Shown here in pieces: positions 39,259 through 51,615 of a stretch of DNA of 64,000 nt. Position numbers and translations under genes: made by a program. Under the pieces are notes generated by a model. It saw nothing but the letters and a program-made list of their open reading frames with translations. It did not search any database and was not told where the DNA came from. Source of the DNA: an uncultured Planktomarina sp. Lineage in GTDB: Bacteria; Pseudomonadota; Alphaproteobacteria; Rhodobacterales; Rhodobacteraceae. The stretch spans positions 1 to 64,000 of the forward strand of contig CAJJBJ010000002.1 in NCBI GenBank assembly GCA_905182455.1, read 5' to 3'. Each line of letters starts with the position of its first letter. The first letter of the stretch is position 1.

Positions 39259-40554
39259 ATGCTAAAAGATCAAGATCGTATCTTTACAAATCTTTATGGG
39301 ATGCATGAGCGCACCTTAAAAGGCGCAAAGGCGCGGGGCCATTGGGATGGCACGGCTACTCTGATCAAAAAGGGCCGGGAATGGATTATCGATGAGATGA
39401 AAAAATCTGGCCTGCGCGGGCGCGGCGGCGCTGGCTTTCCAACCGGTTTGAAATGGTCTTTCATGCCAAAGGAAAGCGACGGTCGCCCGTCATATCTTGT
39501 GATCAACGCCGATGAATCAGAGCCCGGCACCTGCAAAGACCGTGAGATCATGCGCCATGATCCGCATACTTTGATTGAAGGCTGTTTGATTGCCTCCTTC
39601 GCGATGAATGCGAATGCCTGCTACATCTATATTCGTGGTGAGTATATTCGTGAACGTGAAGCGCTTCAGACTGCTATTGATGAAGCCTATGAGGCCGGTT
39701 TGGTTGGTAAGAATGCCGCCAAATCTGGCTGGAATTTTGACATTTACTTGCACCACGGGGCAGGCGCCTATATTTGTGGTGAAGAGACAGCCTTGCTGGA
39801 AAGCCTTGAAGGCAAAAAAGGCATGCCTCGGATGAAACCGCCGTTTCCAGCGGGCGCTGGTTTGTATGGCTGCCCCACCACTGTGAACAATGTGGAGTCC
39901 ATCGCCGTTGTGCCCACGATTCTACGGCGAGGTGGCGATTGGTTCTCTGGGTTTGGGCGTCCAAACAATACAGGCACCAAATTATTTGCGATTTCTGGCC
40001 ATGTGAATCACCCCTGTGTGGTTGAAGAAGAAATGTCGATCACCTTTGATGAGTTGATCGACAAACATTGTGGCGGCATTCGTGGTGGCTGGGACAATCT
40101 GAAAGCTGTGATCCCGGGCGGGTCATCGGTTCCAATGTTGCCCGGTTCAGTGATGCGCAAAGATGCGATTATGGATTTTGACTGGTTGCGCGCGCAAAGC
40201 TCGGGCCTCGGCACTGCGGCTGTGATTGTGATGGATCAATCGACCGATGTGGTCAAAGCCATTTGGCGCTTGGCGAAGTTTTACAAGCACGAAAGCTGTG
40301 GTCAATGTACACCGTGCCGTGAAGGCACTGGCTGGATGATGCGGGTGATGGAGCGTTTGGTGACAGGCGATGCGGATCCGGAAGAAATTGACATGCTGCT
40401 TGATGTGACCAAACAAGTTGAAGGCCACACTATCTGTGCCCTTGGCGATGCAGCGGCTTGGCCGATCCAAGGTTTGATCCGGCATTTTAGAGGCGACATC
40501 GAAGAACGGATTGCCCATAAGTGCAAGCCGCGACGCGGATTTGCGGCGGAGTAA
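39259..40554 (+). CDS. nuoF: NADH-quinone oxidoreductase subunit F
   Basis: The 51-kDa NADH-binding subunit (431 aa), with FMN and cluster N3. The nucleotide-binding loops are [18 protein letters not shown] and [20 protein letters not shown]. The 4Fe-4S ligands are [12 protein letters not shown] and a later Cys in [11 protein letters not shown]. It is 5 nt after the DUF5337-like gene and 3 nt before the DUF5333-like gene. Confidence 0.97.
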   Translation: MLKDQDRIFTNLYGMHERTLKGAKARGHWDGTATLIKKGREWIIDEMKKSGLRGRGGAGFPTGLKWSFMPKESDGRPSYLVINADESEPGTCKDREIMRHDPHTLIEGCLIASFAMNANACYIYIRGEYIREREALQTAIDEAYEAGLVGKNAAKSGWNFDIYLHHGAGAYICGEETALLESLEGKKGMPRMKPPFPAGAGLYGCPTTVNNVESIAVVPTILRRGGDWFSGFGRPNNTGTKLFAISGHVNHPCVVEEEMSITFDELIDKHCGGIRGGWDNLKAVIPGGSSVPMLPGSVMRKDAIMDFDWLRAQSSGLGTAAVIVMDQSTDVVKAIWRLAKFYKHESCGQCTPCREGTGWMMRVMERLVTGDADPEEIDMLLDVTKQVEGHTICALGDAAAWPIQGLIRHFRGDIEERIAHKCKPRRGFAAE

Positions 40555-40557
40555 GAG

Positions 40558-40992
40558 ATGATTTTGACCAACCCATATTGCATCCGCGCAGTGGCATCGA
40601 TGAAAGCTTTGCTTTTTGTCGTCTGTCTGCTGCCGTCGCAGGGCATGGCTAAAGAGGGCTTAGATCAGGAAGTTGAGATCAACGAGGGTCTGATTGCGAT
40701 TAGCATGGCTGATACTATCCGCACTTCCTGTCCTGAGATATTGGCTCGGTTTATTGAGGCCTTCATCTTTTTGAAGTCTCTCGAAAGCCAAGCACTGGCT
40801 TTGGGCTATGACGGCTCTGAAATTAAAGCGTTTATCAACGACGCTGACGAAAAAGACCGGGTTTTAAGCCTTGCTCAAGCTCGTTTGACCACCATTGGGG
40901 CTTTGCCCTACCAACCTGCGACCTATTGCACCGTGGGGCTTGCTGAAATTCAGACAGGCTCCGCAATCGGAAAATTGCTGAAAGCGAAGTAA
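40558..40992 (+). CDS. DUF5333-like exported protein of the nuo operon
   Basis: A 144-residue protein resembling DUF5333: an N-terminal signal segment ([17 protein letters not shown]), then [22 protein letters not shown], a helix, [11 protein letters not shown], and a C-terminal [19 protein letters not shown]. It probably acts in the periplasm; function is unknown. GGAG 6 nt before 40558 supports that start, although a start at 40600 would give a cleaner signal peptide. It sits between nuoF and nuoG, 2 nt before the latter. Confidence 0.78.
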   Translation: MILTNPYCIRAVASMKALLFVVCLLPSQGMAKEGLDQEVEINEGLIAISMADTIRTSCPEILARFIEAFIFLKSLESQALALGYDGSEIKAFINDADEKDRVLSLAQARLTTIGALPYQPATYCTVGLAEIQTGSAIGKLLKAK

Positions 40993-40994
40993 AT

Positions 40995-43013
40995 ATGTCT
41001 GACCTGCGTAAAATCATCATCGACGATCAAGAGGTCGAAGTAGACGGCGCAATGACGCTGATCCAGGCCTGTGAACAGGTTGGGGTTGAGGTGCCACGGT
41101 TTTGTTATCACGAACGACTGACCATCGCGGGCAATTGCCGGATGTGTTTGGTTGAAGTGGTTGGCGGCCCGCCTAAGCCCGCAGCCTCGTGTGCCATGCA
41201 GGTGCGCGATCTGCGCCCGGGTCCTGAGGGACAGTTGCCGGTTGTGAAAACCAATTCTCCAATGGTCAAAAAAGCCCGTGAGGGTGTGATGGAATTTCTG
41301 CTCATCAACCACCCGTTAGATTGCCCAATCTGCGATCAGGGTGGGGAATGTGACCTACAAGATCAAGCCATGGCCTACGGCGTAGATTTCAGCCGGTTCA
41401 GAGAACCAAAACGCGCCACCGAAGATTTGGATCTTGGCCCATTGGTCGAAACCCATATGACACGGTGCATCTCTTGCACACGCTGCGTAAGGTTCACCTC
41501 GGAAGTGGCTGGCCTCACTCAAATGGGCCAGACAGGTCGTGGTGAAGACTCTGAAATTACGAGCTATTTGGGACAAACTTTGGATAGCAATCTACAAGGC
41601 AATATTATTGATCTGTGTCCTGTTGGGGCATTGGTGTCCAAGCCTTATGCCTTTACGGCGCGGCCTTGGGAGCTGAGCAAGACAGATTCAATTGATGTGA
41701 TGGATGCGCTTGGATCCAACATACGTGTTGACACCAAAGGTCGTGAAGTGATGCGGTTTTTGCCGCGCAATCATGATGGTGTGAATGAAGAATGGCTGGC
41801 TGATAAATCCCGCTTTGTATGGGATGGTCTGAGTCGTCAAAGGTTGGACCGACCTTACATCCGCGAATCTGGGAAGCTGCGTCCAGCCACATGGCCCGAA
41901 GCGCTTGAAAAAGCGGCATCGGCTATGGCTGGCAAAAAGGTTGCAGGCCTGATTGGTGACTTGGTTTCAGTTGAAGCCGCATTTGCCTTGAAACAATTGG
42001 TAACCGGATTAGGTGGCACGTTAGAATGCCGCACAGATGGCGCGAAGCTGCCTGCGGGTAATCGCAGCGGTTACGTTGGTACGGCCACGGTGGAAGACAT
42101 CGAATCTGCCAAAATGATCCAGCTGATTGGCACAAACCCAAAAGTGGAAGCGCCGGTTTTGAACGCGCGAATTCGCAAGGCTTGGAGCAGGGGTGCCAAC
42201 ATTGGCCTTATCGGTAAGACTGTTGATCTGACCTACGAATATACACATATGGGCAATGGCCGCGCTGATTTGCAGGCCTTGGTGAAGCAAAAGTTTACCG
42301 ATGTTCTGACGATGCCCTCCTTGGTTGTCGTGGGGCAGGCGGCGCTACAGGGTGAAGATGGCGCGGCGGTTTTGGCCGCTGTTATGGACCTTTGCAACAA
42401 AACCGAAAGCAAGCTGCTGGTTCTTCATTCCGCGGCCTCACGCGTTGGCGCGCTGGATCTAGGCTGCACCACCGAAGGCGGAGTTGATGCCGCTGTTGCG
42501 GGGGCGGATGTGGTATACAATCTTGGGTCCGATGAAATGGACATCGCTGTGGGTGCATTTGTGATCTATCAAGGGAGCCATGGTGATCGTGGTGCGCATC
42601 GTGCGGATGTGATCTTGCCGGGCGCTGCTTATACTGAAGAAAATGGTATGTTTGTGAACACCGAAGGCCGGCCACAATTGGCACAACGTGCGGGCTTTGC
42701 GCCGGGCGAGGCCAAAGAAAACTGGGCAATCCTGCGCGCCTTATCCGCAGAGTTGGGGGCTACCTTGCCTTACGACTCATTGGCACAACTGCGTCAGGCT
42801 TTGCTCACCGAGGTGCCGCATTTTGCGCAAATCGACCAAGTGCCCAGCAACGATTGGGTTGCGGTCACGGGCGGTAAGCTTGGTAAGGGTGACTTTGGAT
42901 CGGCGGTTTTAGATTACTACCTTAGCAATCCAATTGCGCGGGCCAGTGAACTGATGGCAGAGCTGTCGGCCAATGCCAAGGCGCGGGCTGCGGCTCCAAT
43001 GGTGGCTGAATAA
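40995..43013 (+). CDS. nuoG: NADH-quinone oxidoreductase subunit G
   Basis: The 75-kDa complex I subunit (672 aa), which carries three Fe-S clusters. The N-terminal 2Fe-2S (N1b) ligands lie in [20 protein letters not shown] and the Cys of PAASCAM. The His-Cys 4Fe-4S region is [18 protein letters not shown]. The next 4Fe-4S motif is [12 protein letters not shown], with a later Cys in DLCPVGAL. The rest is the molybdopterin-oxidoreductase-like domain without cofactor. Length is usual for alphaproteobacteria. Confidence 0.97.
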   Translation: MSDLRKIIIDDQEVEVDGAMTLIQACEQVGVEVPRFCYHERLTIAGNCRMCLVEVVGGPPKPAASCAMQVRDLRPGPEGQLPVVKTNSPMVKKAREGVMEFLLINHPLDCPICDQGGECDLQDQAMAYGVDFSRFREPKRATEDLDLGPLVETHMTRCISCTRCVRFTSEVAGLTQMGQTGRGEDSEITSYLGQTLDSNLQGNIIDLCPVGALVSKPYAFTARPWELSKTDSIDVMDALGSNIRVDTKGREVMRFLPRNHDGVNEEWLADKSRFVWDGLSRQRLDRPYIRESGKLRPATWPEALEKAASAMAGKKVAGLIGDLVSVEAAFALKQLVTGLGGTLECRTDGAKLPAGNRSGYVGTATVEDIESAKMIQLIGTNPKVEAPVLNARIRKAWSRGANIGLIGKTVDLTYEYTHMGNGRADLQALVKQKFTDVLTMPSLVVVGQAALQGEDGAAVLAAVMDLCNKTESKLLVLHSAASRVGALDLGCTTEGGVDAAVAGADVVYNLGSDEMDIAVGAFVIYQGSHGDRGAHRADVILPGAAYTEENGMFVNTEGRPQLAQRAGFAPGEAKENWAILRALSAELGATLPYDSLAQLRQALLTEVPHFAQIDQVPSNDWVAVTGGKLGKGDFGSAVLDYYLSNPIARASELMAELSANAKARAAAPMVAE

Positions 43014-43017
43014 GACG

Positions 43018-43275
43018 ATGGATCAGGGATTTTCACCTATGACAACTGAGCGCAGATTGGGGCCTGTTTTTGGCCCTGTACGCAGGAATGAAGCCGCATT
43101 ATCAGATGTGGCAGAAATTGCGTGTAATTTGAGCATAAACCTGAGCGGCGAGGCTAGTATTTGTCGCAAGGATCCGGTTTACACCAAATCGAAAAGCGGG
43201 TCATTTGGACCGTTAACCTTTCAAGCGCAAGTCACTGTGGCTGACCACAAGGAACGAGGGATACCGAAGGTATGA
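43018..43275 (+). CDS. Small hypothetical protein between nuoG and nuoH
   Basis: An 85-codon frame starting 4 nt after nuoG. It has no membrane helix or recognised domain and is hydrophilic. The reason to take it seriously is its end: its TGA overlaps the nuoH ATG (ATGA), the pattern used throughout this operon for coupled genes. Without it the 258 nt between nuoG and nuoH would be an unusual gap. An alternative start is the ATG at 43039. Confidence 0.5.
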   Translation: MDQGFSPMTTERRLGPVFGPVRRNEAALSDVAEIACNLSINLSGEASICRKDPVYTKSKSGSFGPLTFQAQVTVADHKERGIPKV

Positions 43276-44309
43276 ACGAATTCTTTTCAACAAACCTTGG
43301 GATCGCTGTGATCCTTTTGGCCCAAACCCTCGCGGTTGTGGGTTTTGTGATGATCAGCCTGCTGTTTTTGGTCTATGGCGACCGTAAAATCTGGGCTGCG
43401 GTTCAGATGCGCCGGGGTCCGAATGTGGTGGGCCTGTTTGGCATGCTGCAAACGGTGGCCGATGCGCTGAAATACATCTTCAAAGAGATCGTGATTCCGG
43501 CTGGGGCCGATCGTCCGGTGTTTATCCTTGCGCCTCTGGTTTCTTTTGTTCTGGCCATGCTGGCTTGGGCGGTGATCCCGTTCAACAGCACTTGGGTTTT
43601 GGCAGATATTAACGTGGCTTTGTTGTTTGTGTTCGCGGTGTCCTCCCTCGAGGTTTACGGCGTGATCATGGGGGGGTGGGCGTCCAACTCGAAGTATCCA
43701 TTCTTGGGATCGCTGCGTTCTGCGGCGCAAATGATTTCTTATGAAGTTTCCATGGGTTTGATCATTATCGGGGTGATCATCTCCACGGGGTCTATGAATT
43801 TTGGGGATATTGTGGCGGCTCAAAATGGCGATCTTGGGTTCTTTAACTGGTATTTTATCCCGCATTTTCCAATGGTGTTCTTATTTTTTATCAGTGCTTT
43901 AGCTGAAACAAATCGCCCTCCTTTCGATCTTCCCGAAGCGGAATCGGAACTAGTGGCGGGCTATCAGGTTGAATATTCCTCGACGCCGTTCTTGTTGTTC
44001 ATGGCGGGTGAATATATCGCTATTTTCTTGATGTGTGCTTTGATCACCTTGCTGTTTTTTGGCGGTTGGACATCTCCTTTGCCCTTCCTTGCCGATGGTC
44101 CGGTTTGGATGGTTGGCAAAATGGCGATCTTCTTTTTCTTGATCGCGATGGTGAAGGCGCTTGTGCCGCGGTACCGCTATGACCAATTGATGCGTTTGGG
44201 CTGGAAAGTCTTTTTGCCATTCTCCTTGGTTTGGGTGGTCTTTGTGGCCTTTGCAGCGAAATTTGGTTGGTTCTGGGGGCTGTTTGCCCGATGGACGGTG
44301 GGAGGCTAA
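43272..44309 (+). CDS. nuoH: NADH-quinone oxidoreductase subunit H
   Basis: Membrane subunit (345 aa, about eight TM helices) that forms the entrance of the quinone channel. Signatures: [15 protein letters not shown]-type loop present as [18 protein letters not shown], the [22 protein letters not shown] loop and [22 protein letters not shown]. It overlaps the preceding small ORF by 4 nt and is followed after 4 nt by nuoI. Confidence 0.97.
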   Translation: MNEFFSTNLGIAVILLAQTLAVVGFVMISLLFLVYGDRKIWAAVQMRRGPNVVGLFGMLQTVADALKYIFKEIVIPAGADRPVFILAPLVSFVLAMLAWAVIPFNSTWVLADINVALLFVFAVSSLEVYGVIMGGWASNSKYPFLGSLRSAAQMISYEVSMGLIIIGVIISTGSMNFGDIVAAQNGDLGFFNWYFIPHFPMVFLFFISALAETNRPPFDLPEAESELVAGYQVEYSSTPFLLFMAGEYIAIFLMCALITLLFFGGWTSPLPFLADGPVWMVGKMAIFFFLIAMVKALVPRYRYDQLMRLGWKVFLPFSLVWVVFVAFAAKFGWFWGLFARWTVGG

Positions 44310-44313
44310 ACCA

Positions 44314-44808
44314 ATGGCAAATATTGATTATACACGCGCCGTTAAATACTTCTTGCTTCAAGATTTCTGGGTCGCGTTCAAACTGGGCATGAAATATTTC
44401 ATCGCGCCCAAGGCCACGCTCAACTACCCGCATGAAAAGGGGCCCTTGAGCCCAAGATTTCGCGGTGAGCATGCGCTGCGGCGTTATTCCAACGGCGAAG
44501 AACGGTGCATTGCATGTAAGCTTTGCGAGGCGATTTGTCCCGCGCAGGCCATTACCATCGATGCGGAACCCCGCGATGATGGCAGCCGGCGCACCACCCG
44601 CTATGACATCGACATGACCAAATGCATCTATTGTGGTTTCTGCCAAGAAGCCTGCCCGGTAGATGCGATTGTCGAAGGTCCGAATTTCGAGTTCTCGACC
44701 GAGACACGCGAAGAACTTTTTTACGACAAATCCAAACTGCTAGAAAATGGTGACCGTTGGGAAGCTGAGATTGCGCGCAATCTAGAACTCGACGCGCCAT
44801 ATCGCTAG
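44314..44808 (+). CDS. nuoI: NADH-quinone oxidoreductase subunit I
   Basis: The 23-kDa ferredoxin-like subunit (164 aa) with clusters N6a and N6b. Two CxxCxxCxxxCP motifs are present: [16 protein letters not shown] and [21 protein letters not shown] precedes the ATG at 44314 (MANIDYTRA), deciding the start over an upstream in-frame codon inside nuoH. Confidence 0.97.
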   Translation: MANIDYTRAVKYFLLQDFWVAFKLGMKYFIAPKATLNYPHEKGPLSPRFRGEHALRRYSNGEERCIACKLCEAICPAQAITIDAEPRDDGSRRTTRYDIDMTKCIYCGFCQEACPVDAIVEGPNFEFSTETREELFYDKSKLLENGDRWEAEIARNLELDAPYR

Positions 44809-44830
44809 CGGCATAGGGGAAGGAAACACA

Positions 44831-45436
44831 ATGGGTATCGCGGAACTCGCGTTTTACGCATTTTCAATGTCCACGTTGATCGGGGGCATTTTCACGGTTG
44901 TGTCACGCAACCCGGTCCATTCGGTCTTATGGCTGATTTTGGCCTTCTTATCAGCTGCGGGTTTGTTCGTGCTTTTGGGCGCTGAATTTGTCGCCATGCT
45001 GTTGATCATCGTCTATGTGGGCGCGGTCGCGGTCTTGTTCTTGTTTGTGGTGATGATGCTGGATGTAGATTTTGCCGAGCTCAAGGCTGAGATGGCGAAA
45101 TATTTGCCACTTGGCCTGCTGATCGGTGTGATCGTGCTGATGCAATTGATGTTCGCTTTTGGTGTGTGGGATTATTCCACAGGTTATGAGGGCCGGCTCG
45201 CCGCAGAAATTGGCACTGGCACCAATACAGCTGAGCTGGGCGCCATCATTTATGATGACTATATTTTGATTTTTCAGCTGTCTGGCTTGATTTTGCTGGT
45301 GGCGATGATCGGGGCCATTGTTCTAACCCTGCGGCATCGTGTGGACATCAAACGCCAAGACGTGGTGGCGCAGATGATGCGTGATCCGGCGAAGGCGATG
45401 GAACTCAAAGACGTTAAACCGGGGCAGGGACTATGA
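44831..45436 (+). CDS. nuoJ: NADH-quinone oxidoreductase subunit J
   Basis: Membrane subunit of 201 residues with five TM helices. The conserved TM3 region, [29 protein letters not shown], is clear. The C-terminal cytoplasmic tail is [18 protein letters not shown]. An AAGGAAA site precedes the ATG, and the end overlaps nuoK by 4 nt. Confidence 0.96.
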   Translation: MGIAELAFYAFSMSTLIGGIFTVVSRNPVHSVLWLILAFLSAAGLFVLLGAEFVAMLLIIVYVGAVAVLFLFVVMMLDVDFAELKAEMAKYLPLGLLIGVIVLMQLMFAFGVWDYSTGYEGRLAAEIGTGTNTAELGAIIYDDYILIFQLSGLILLVAMIGAIVLTLRHRVDIKRQDVVAQMMRDPAKAMELKDVKPGQGL

Positions 45437-45738
45437 TCGGACTTGAACATTATCTGGCCGTTGCGGCGGCGCTGTTTGTGATCGGCATCTTTGGCCTGTT
45501 TCTAAATCGCAAAAACATCATCATTTTGCTGATGAGCATCGAATTGATGCTGTTGAGTGTGAATATCAACTTCGTGGCCTTTTCGGCCTATCTGAACGAT
45601 TATGTGGGTCAAATCTTCACTCTCTTCGTTCTGACCGTGGCGGCTGCAGAGGCTGCGATTGGCCTCGCGATTTTGGTATGTTTCTTCCGTAACAAAGGCT
45701 CGATTGACGTTGAAGACGTCAACGTAATGAAAGGGTAG
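45433..45738 (+). CDS. nuoK: NADH-quinone oxidoreductase subunit K
   Basis: Three-helix membrane subunit (101 aa) of the proton pathway. Both functional Glu residues in the TM helices are present: [17 protein letters not shown] and [14 protein letters not shown]. Start overlaps nuoJ in ATGA; nuoL follows after 5 nt. Confidence 0.97.
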   Translation: MIGLEHYLAVAAALFVIGIFGLFLNRKNIIILLMSIELMLLSVNINFVAFSAYLNDYVGQIFTLFVLTVAAAEAAIGLAILVCFFRNKGSIDVEDVNVMKG

Positions 45739-45743
45739 GCGTT

Positions 45744-47864
45744 ATGGAAACGATTCTTCTATTTGCTCCTTTGGTGGGGGCTTTGATTGCAGGCTTTGGC
45801 CATGGTGTGATTGGTGATAAAGCAGCGCAGGTGTTGACCACCGGCTTGCTGTTTCTCTCGGCTCTTTTGTCTTGGGTGGTGTTTTTAACCTTTGACGGTC
45901 ACACCGAAAGCATTCAAATCCTGCGTTGGATTGAAAGCGGAACTTTGTCCACGGATTGGGCCATTCGGATTGACCGCTTGACGACCATCATGTTGATCGT
46001 GATCACCACGGTTTCCGCCTTGGTGCATCTCTATTCCATTGGCTATATGGCCCATGATGAGCATTTCCGTGAGAGCGAAAGCTACCGCCCACGCTTCTTT
46101 GCTTATCTGTCCTTCTTTACCTTCGCCATGCTGATGCTGGTGACCTCTGACAACCTGCTCCAGCTGTTTTTTGGCTGGGAAGGGGTTGGCGTGGCCTCCT
46201 ATCTATTGATTGGCTTTTACATCCGCAAACAAAGCGCGGGTGCGGCGGCGATCAAGGCCTTTGTGGTCAACCGTGTTGGGGACTTTGGTTTTTTGCTGGG
46301 GATCTTCGCGCTGTATCTTGTGGCCGATAGCATCAAGTTTGATGACATTTTCCTGATTGGTCCTGAGCTGGCGGCGATGGAATTGCATTTCCTCTGGCGC
46401 GATTGGAATGCGGCCAATTTGATTGCGTTTTTGTTGTTTGTCGGAGCTATGGGTAAATCTGCTCAGTTGATCCTGCACACTTGGTTGCCCGATGCGATGG
46501 AGGGCCCAACGCCCGTGTCAGCGCTGATCCATGCGGCTACAATGGTAACGGCCGGGGTCTTCTTGGTCTGTCGTATGTCGCCTATTATGGAATTTGCACC
46601 GGATACGATGAGCTTTGTTGTGTTTCTTGGTGCGTCAACTGCATTTTTTGCAGCGACAGTGGGCCTGGTTCAAAACGACATCAAACGCGTTATAGCTTAT
46701 TCAACCTGTTCGCAGCTGGGCTATATGTTTGTGGCCGCGGGCTTGGGTGTCTATTCCGTCGCGATGTTTCACCTTCTGACCCACGCTTTTTTCAAAGCCA
46801 TGTTGTTCTTGGGGGCGGGCTCTGTGATCCATGGCATGCATCATGAGCAGGATATGCGGAACTACGGCGATCTGCGCAAGAAAATGCCTTACACATTCTG
46901 GGCGATGATGATCGGCACTTTGGCGATCACCGGTGTGGGCATTCCTTTGACCCATTACGGCTTTGCAGGCTTTTTGTCCAAGGATGCGGTGATTGAGAGC
47001 GCCTATGCGGGCACCAAGGGCGGTTATGCCTTCTGGATGCTTGTGATTGCGGCTTTGTTTACCAGCTTTTATAGCTGGCGCCTGATGTTCATGACCTTCT
47101 TTGGCAGCTCACGTGGCGATAAGCACACGCATGATCATGCGCTTGAAAGCCCCACTGTGATGCTGGTGCCACTTGCGGTCTTGGCTGTGGGCGCGATCTT
47201 CTCTGGCATGCTGTTTTACAAGCCATTTTTTGGCGATCACCATAAGGTTGAAGTGTTCTTCGGGATTGTAGAAGACAGCAAAACACAGGGCGCAGATCAT
47301 GCAGACGTAGGCTTCTCTTTGATTGCGCCGGCGCATGCCGCGAGCACGGCCGAGCCTGAGTCGCATGCCACAACCGATCATAGCGATAAGCCTAAAAAGA
47401 TTCTTGATAAGTTGGGTAAGGGGGCAATTTACATGTCGCCGGCCAATACAGTTTTGGATGATGCGCATCACGTGCATTGGCTGGTGAAAGTTTCACCTTT
47501 CATTGCCATGGCTTTGGGCTTCATCACGGCTTGGCTATTCTATATGACTAAGCTAGATCTGCCGCGGCGCGTGGCGGAAAGCAATCCTGTACTGTATCGT
47601 TTTTTGTTGAACAAGTGGTATTTCGACGAAATCTACGATGTGATTTTTGTGCGACCTGCACAATGGTTGGGTCGCACCTTCTGGAAATTAGGTGATGGCA
47701 AAATCATTGATGGTGGCATCAATGGATTGGCAATGGGGATTATCCCTTTCTTCACAAAATGGGCTGGCCGTATGCAATCTGGTTACATCTTCACCTATGC
47801 GTTTGGCATGGTCATAGGTATCGCAGTTTTGGTCACTTGGATGACCATTGCGGGAGGTAAATAA
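45744..47864 (+). CDS. nuoL: NADH-quinone oxidoreductase subunit L
   Basis: Largest antiporter-like subunit (706 aa), at the distal end of the membrane arm, with about 16 TM helices and the long lateral helix near the C-terminus. Key residues are seen in [18 protein letters not shown] (Glu), [28 protein letters not shown] (Lys) and [20 protein letters not shown] (Lys/His). A His- and Ala-rich hydrophilic loop lies at about residues 455-560. Its stop overlaps the nuoM start. Confidence 0.96.
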   Translation: METILLFAPLVGALIAGFGHGVIGDKAAQVLTTGLLFLSALLSWVVFLTFDGHTESIQILRWIESGTLSTDWAIRIDRLTTIMLIVITTVSALVHLYSIGYMAHDEHFRESESYRPRFFAYLSFFTFAMLMLVTSDNLLQLFFGWEGVGVASYLLIGFYIRKQSAGAAAIKAFVVNRVGDFGFLLGIFALYLVADSIKFDDIFLIGPELAAMELHFLWRDWNAANLIAFLLFVGAMGKSAQLILHTWLPDAMEGPTPVSALIHAATMVTAGVFLVCRMSPIMEFAPDTMSFVVFLGASTAFFAATVGLVQNDIKRVIAYSTCSQLGYMFVAAGLGVYSVAMFHLLTHAFFKAMLFLGAGSVIHGMHHEQDMRNYGDLRKKMPYTFWAMMIGTLAITGVGIPLTHYGFAGFLSKDAVIESAYAGTKGGYAFWMLVIAALFTSFYSWRLMFMTFFGSSRGDKHTHDHALESPTVMLVPLAVLAVGAIFSGMLFYKPFFGDHHKVEVFFGIVEDSKTQGADHADVGFSLIAPAHAASTAEPESHATTDHSDKPKKILDKLGKGAIYMSPANTVLDDAHHVHWLVKVSPFIAMALGFITAWLFYMTKLDLPRRVAESNPVLYRFLLNKWYFDEIYDVIFVRPAQWLGRTFWKLGDGKIIDGGINGLAMGIIPFFTKWAGRMQSGYIFTYAFGMVIGIAVLVTWMTIAGGK

Positions 47865-49414
47865 TGAGTAATCTTCTTAGCCTAGTCACCTTCATTCCCC
47901 TTGTTGCAGCTGTCATTCTAGCGCTGCTGTCGCGTGGCGACAGTGAAGATTCTCAACGTAATGTGAAATATCTGGCCCTTGCGGCCACGGTCTTTACCTT
48001 TGTGGCTTCGCTTATGGTGTTGTTTGGGTTTGATTCTAGCAACACAGGCTTTCAGTTTGTAGAAGAACACAGCTGGTTGCTGGGCATGCAGTATAAAATG
48101 GGTGTGGATGGCATCAGCGTCTTGTTCGTGATGCTGACGACCTTCACCATGCCTTTGGTGATTGCTGCCTCGTGGAATGTGAGCCACCGTCTTAAAGAAT
48201 ATATGATCGCCTTTTTGGTGCTCGAAACTCTAATGATCGGTGTGTTTTGTGCGCTGGATCTGGTGCTGTTTTACATGTTCTTTGAAGCGGGTTTGATCCC
48301 AATGTTCCTGATTATCGGGATCTGGGGCGGTAAAGCGCGGATTTATGCTTCTTTTAAATTTTTCCTCTATACCTTCCTCGGCTCTGTTTTGATGCTGGTG
48401 GCGATGGTGGCAATGTTTGCGGATGCAGGCACCACTGACATGGCTGTGCTCCTGACCCATAACTTTGGCTCTGAAACGCTGGATGTCTTTGGATTCCAAA
48501 TCCTAGGTGGCGCGCAAACGTTGATGTGGATAGCCTTTTTTGCCTCCTTTGCGGTGAAAATGCCCATGTGGCCCGTACACACTTGGTTGCCTGATGCGCA
48601 CGTTCAAGCCCCCACTGCGGGCTCTGTGGTGCTGGCGGCAATCTTGTTGAAAATGGGCGGTTACGGCTTCCTGCGCTTTTCATTGCCAATGTTCCCAGTG
48701 GCCTCAAATCTGTTGGCTCCCTTGGTGTTTTGGCTTTCCGCTATTGCGATTGTCTATACCTCCTTAGTGGCTTTGTCCCAACAAGACATGAAAAAGCTAA
48801 TTGCCTATTCATCGGTGGCGCACATGGGATATGTGACCATGGGTATTTTTGCGGCCAACCAACAAGGTGTGGATGGAGCGATCTTCCAGATGATTAGCCA
48901 CGGCTTTATCTCTGGTGCATTGTTCCTCTGTGTGGGGGTCATTTATGACCGGATGCACACGCGCGACATCGACGCCTATGGCGGCTTGGTGAACCGGATG
49001 CCCAGCTATGCGTTGATTTTCTTGTTCTTCACCATGGCCAACGTGGGCTTGCCGGGAACCTCTGGGTTCGTGGGTGAGTTCCTGACTCTGATGGGAATTT
49101 TTCAAGTCAACACTTGGGTGGCTATGTTTGCGGCCTCGGGGGTGATCTTGTCCGCTGCATATGCGCTTTGGCTTTATCGCCGAGTGGTTTTGGGGGATCT
49201 GATTAAAGAGAGCTTGAAATCCATCACAGATATGGGGCGGCGTGAGAAGATGATTTTCGCCCCTCTCGTTGTGATGACCCTGCTCTTGGGAGTTTATCCT
49301 GCACTTGTACTTGATATCATTGGGCCGTCTGTTGCGGCTTTGGTTGAAACCTATCACAGCAATGTGGCCGCTCATGGTATCGTGAGCACGGCTGCATCAA
49401 CTGCGTCCCACTAA
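47864..49414 (+). CDS. nuoM: NADH-quinone oxidoreductase subunit M
   Basis: Antiporter-like proton-pumping subunit (516 aa, 14 TM helices). The functional Glu is in [20 protein letters not shown] and the Lys in [28 protein letters not shown]. Start overlaps nuoL by one base; nuoN starts 15 nt after its stop. Confidence 0.96.
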   Translation: MSNLLSLVTFIPLVAAVILALLSRGDSEDSQRNVKYLALAATVFTFVASLMVLFGFDSSNTGFQFVEEHSWLLGMQYKMGVDGISVLFVMLTTFTMPLVIAASWNVSHRLKEYMIAFLVLETLMIGVFCALDLVLFYMFFEAGLIPMFLIIGIWGGKARIYASFKFFLYTFLGSVLMLVAMVAMFADAGTTDMAVLLTHNFGSETLDVFGFQILGGAQTLMWIAFFASFAVKMPMWPVHTWLPDAHVQAPTAGSVVLAAILLKMGGYGFLRFSLPMFPVASNLLAPLVFWLSAIAIVYTSLVALSQQDMKKLIAYSSVAHMGYVTMGIFAANQQGVDGAIFQMISHGFISGALFLCVGVIYDRMHTRDIDAYGGLVNRMPSYALIFLFFTMANVGLPGTSGFVGEFLTLMGIFQVNTWVAMFAASGVILSAAYALWLYRRVVLGDLIKESLKSITDMGRREKMIFAPLVVMTLLLGVYPALVLDIIGPSVAALVETYHSNVAAHGIVSTAASTASH

Positions 49415-49429
49415 AGGGGAATTCGGAAC

Positions 49430-50872
49430 ATGATCGCTTCTGATTTTTCGACTGTTCTACCTGAGGTTTTTCTGTCGCTCTATGCGATGCTGGCTTTGGT
49501 TGTTTTTGTCTACAGCGGCAAGGACAAACATGCGGCTTTGTCCATATGGTTGACTAGCGGTGTGTTTTTGCTGCTGGCCGCTATTATCGGCTTGAGCTCT
49601 GCGCCTGACACGACCTCATTCAATGGGATGTTTGTGGATGACAATTTTGCCCGTTTTGCCAAGGTTGTGATTTTGCTGTCGGCGGCAACTGTGCTGGTGA
49701 TGGGGCAAGATTACGCCGCAAAACATGATATGTTGAAGTTTGAATATCCATTACTGGTTGCCCTGTCGGTGGTTGGCATGATGGTGATGGTCTCTGCGGG
49801 CAGTCTGTTGACACTGTATATGGGCCTTGAGTTGCAATCTTTGGCGCTCTACGTGATCGCCGCCTTCCGTCGTGACAGCGCCAAATCCACGGAAGCGGGT
49901 TTGAAATACTTCGTGTTGGGGGCCTTGTCCTCCGGCCTGCTGCTTTACGGTGCATCGCTGGTCTATGGCTTTGCCGGCACCGTGGAATTTGCGGGCATCA
50001 TGCAAGCGACACAGGGCGGTGATCTGTCTATGGGTCTGTTGCTGGGATTGGTCTTTGTCATCTCTGGCATGGCGTTCAAAGTGTCTGCCGCACCGTTTCA
50101 CATGTGGGCGCCAGACGTTTATGAAGGCGCGCCAACTCCCGTCACCGCATTTTTTGCCACCGCGCCTAAGATGGCGGCCATGGGCTTGTTTGCCCGTGTG
50201 GTGCATGACGCCTTTGGTGGCGTGATTGGTGAATGGCAGCAGGTTGTGGCGGTTCTATCCGTAGTCTCCATGTTCTTGGGTGCTGTGGCTGCAATTGGTC
50301 AAGGCGACATCAAACGTCTGATGGCCTATTCCTCCATCGCACATATGGGCTTTGCACTTATGGGTTTGGCCTCGGGCACCGCATTTGGTGTGCAAGCGAT
50401 GATGGTCTATATGGCGATCTATGTGACGATGAATATAGGTATGTTTGCTTTCATTCTTACGATGGAGCGTGACGGACGCCCGGTCAGCGATATTGCGTCG
50501 CTGCATATGTATTCCCAAAAAGAGCCTCTTAAGGCGCTTTGCGTGGCTGCCTTGATGTTCTCAATGGCTGGTGTTCCGCCTCTTGTGGGCTTTTTTGGCA
50601 AGTTTTACGTGCTGCGCGCGGCCTATGAGGCCAATATGGCGTGGTTGGCTGTTGCAGGCGTTGTGGCGTCGGTGATTGGTGCGTTCTACTATATCCGTAT
50701 CGTCTATTTTATGTACTTTGGTGAGGCGGGTGAGCCGTTGGACGCAAACCCAGTGCACAGATTGCATATCATCCTGGTGATTTCAGCCGCTTTGATGATT
50801 GCCGGGACGTTCTTCAGCCTATTTGGTATTGAGACTTTGGCGCAAATTGCAGCGGACTCCCTTGCAAATTAA
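49430..50872 (+). CDS. nuoN: NADH-quinone oxidoreductase subunit N
   Basis: Third antiporter-like subunit (480 aa, about 14 TM helices) and last of the 14 complex I genes. [17 protein letters not shown] and [27 protein letters not shown] are the conserved TM5 and TM7-8 regions with functional Glu and Lys. Its end overlaps the probable start of birA, so biotin ligase is probably co-expressed. Confidence 0.96.
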   Translation: MIASDFSTVLPEVFLSLYAMLALVVFVYSGKDKHAALSIWLTSGVFLLLAAIIGLSSAPDTTSFNGMFVDDNFARFAKVVILLSAATVLVMGQDYAAKHDMLKFEYPLLVALSVVGMMVMVSAGSLLTLYMGLELQSLALYVIAAFRRDSAKSTEAGLKYFVLGALSSGLLLYGASLVYGFAGTVEFAGIMQATQGGDLSMGLLLGLVFVISGMAFKVSAAPFHMWAPDVYEGAPTPVTAFFATAPKMAAMGLFARVVHDAFGGVIGEWQQVVAVLSVVSMFLGAVAAIGQGDIKRLMAYSSIAHMGFALMGLASGTAFGVQAMMVYMAIYVTMNIGMFAFILTMERDGRPVSDIASLHMYSQKEPLKALCVAALMFSMAGVPPLVGFFGKFYVLRAAYEANMAWLAVAGVVASVIGAFYYIRIVYFMYFGEAGEPLDANPVHRLHIILVISAALMIAGTFFSLFGIETLAQIAADSLAN

Positions 50873-51605
50873 TCTGCCATTTAGCGTGAGCGCTACGATT
50901 GTTGACCGGGCTAGCTCCACTATGGATCTGGCCCGGTCCTATGACGGGGCCGAGGGTTTTCCGCACTGGATTTTGGCTCGCGCGCAAACCCAAGCGCGGG
51001 GCAGGCAGGGACGGTCTTGGCTCAGCGGGCAAGGGGCTTTTGCTGCCAGCCTGGTGATGCAACCCAATTGTCCTCCAGCGATGGCGGCTCAACGATCTTT
51101 TGTTGCGGCCTGTGCGCTGCGCCGAGCGCTTGCGACCTATGTTGATCCCAATCTTCTGGCGCATAAATGGCCCAATGATGTGCTGCTTCAGGGGGGTAAG
51201 GTTGCTGGTATATTGTTGGAATCCTCTGGCTCTGGATTAAACGTTGACCGGCTGACAATTGGAATCGGCGTAAATCTGGGCCATGCGCCTAACGATGTGC
51301 CCGACGCCAGCTTTGCGCCCGTGGGTTTGGCGGATGTGACAGGCCAGATGGTACCTATAGAAACCTTTCTTGAGGTTTTGGCTGCCGAGTTTGCAGCGGT
51401 TGAGCATAAGCTGGTGACGCAAGGATTTGCCGAGATTCGTGCCGAATGGACCGCCCATGCGGCCCGTTTGGGTCAAGTGATCACCGCCCGCACTACACGA
51501 AAGACCCATAAGGGCAGCTTTGAGGGGCTGGACGAGGATGGAAACCTGCTACTGTTGACGTCGAGCGGTAAGACGGTCATACCCGCCGCTGACGTCTATT
51601 TTTAA
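50862..51605 (+). CDS. birA: Biotin-[acetyl-CoA-carboxylase] ligase
   Basis: Biotin protein ligase of about 247 residues without the N-terminal repressor HTH of E. coli BirA. It activates biotin to biotinyl-AMP and attaches it to carboxylase biotin domains, for example AccB and MccA. Motifs: ASSTMDLAR (substrate), [17 protein letters not shown] (the biotinyl-AMP loop) and [20 protein letters not shown]. No ATG is near; TTG at 50862 gives the family-typical N-terminus and overlaps nuoN, with GTG at 50886 as the alternative. coaX follows after 10 nt. Confidence 0.93.
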   Translation: MQINLPFSVSATIVDRASSTMDLARSYDGAEGFPHWILARAQTQARGRQGRSWLSGQGAFAASLVMQPNCPPAMAAQRSFVAACALRRALATYVDPNLLAHKWPNDVLLQGGKVAGILLESSGSGLNVDRLTIGIGVNLGHAPNDVPDASFAPVGLADVTGQMVPIETFLEVLAAEFAAVEHKLVTQGFAEIRAEWTAHAARLGQVITARTTRKTHKGSFEGLDEDGNLLLLTSSGKTVIPAADVYF

Positions 51606-51615
51606 GGCTTAAGCT

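Noticed and set aside
49620-50601. Antisense frames in nuoN and the other nuo membrane genes
   Set aside because: They are His/Arg/Gln-rich complements of hydrophobic coding sequence, typical shadow frames.
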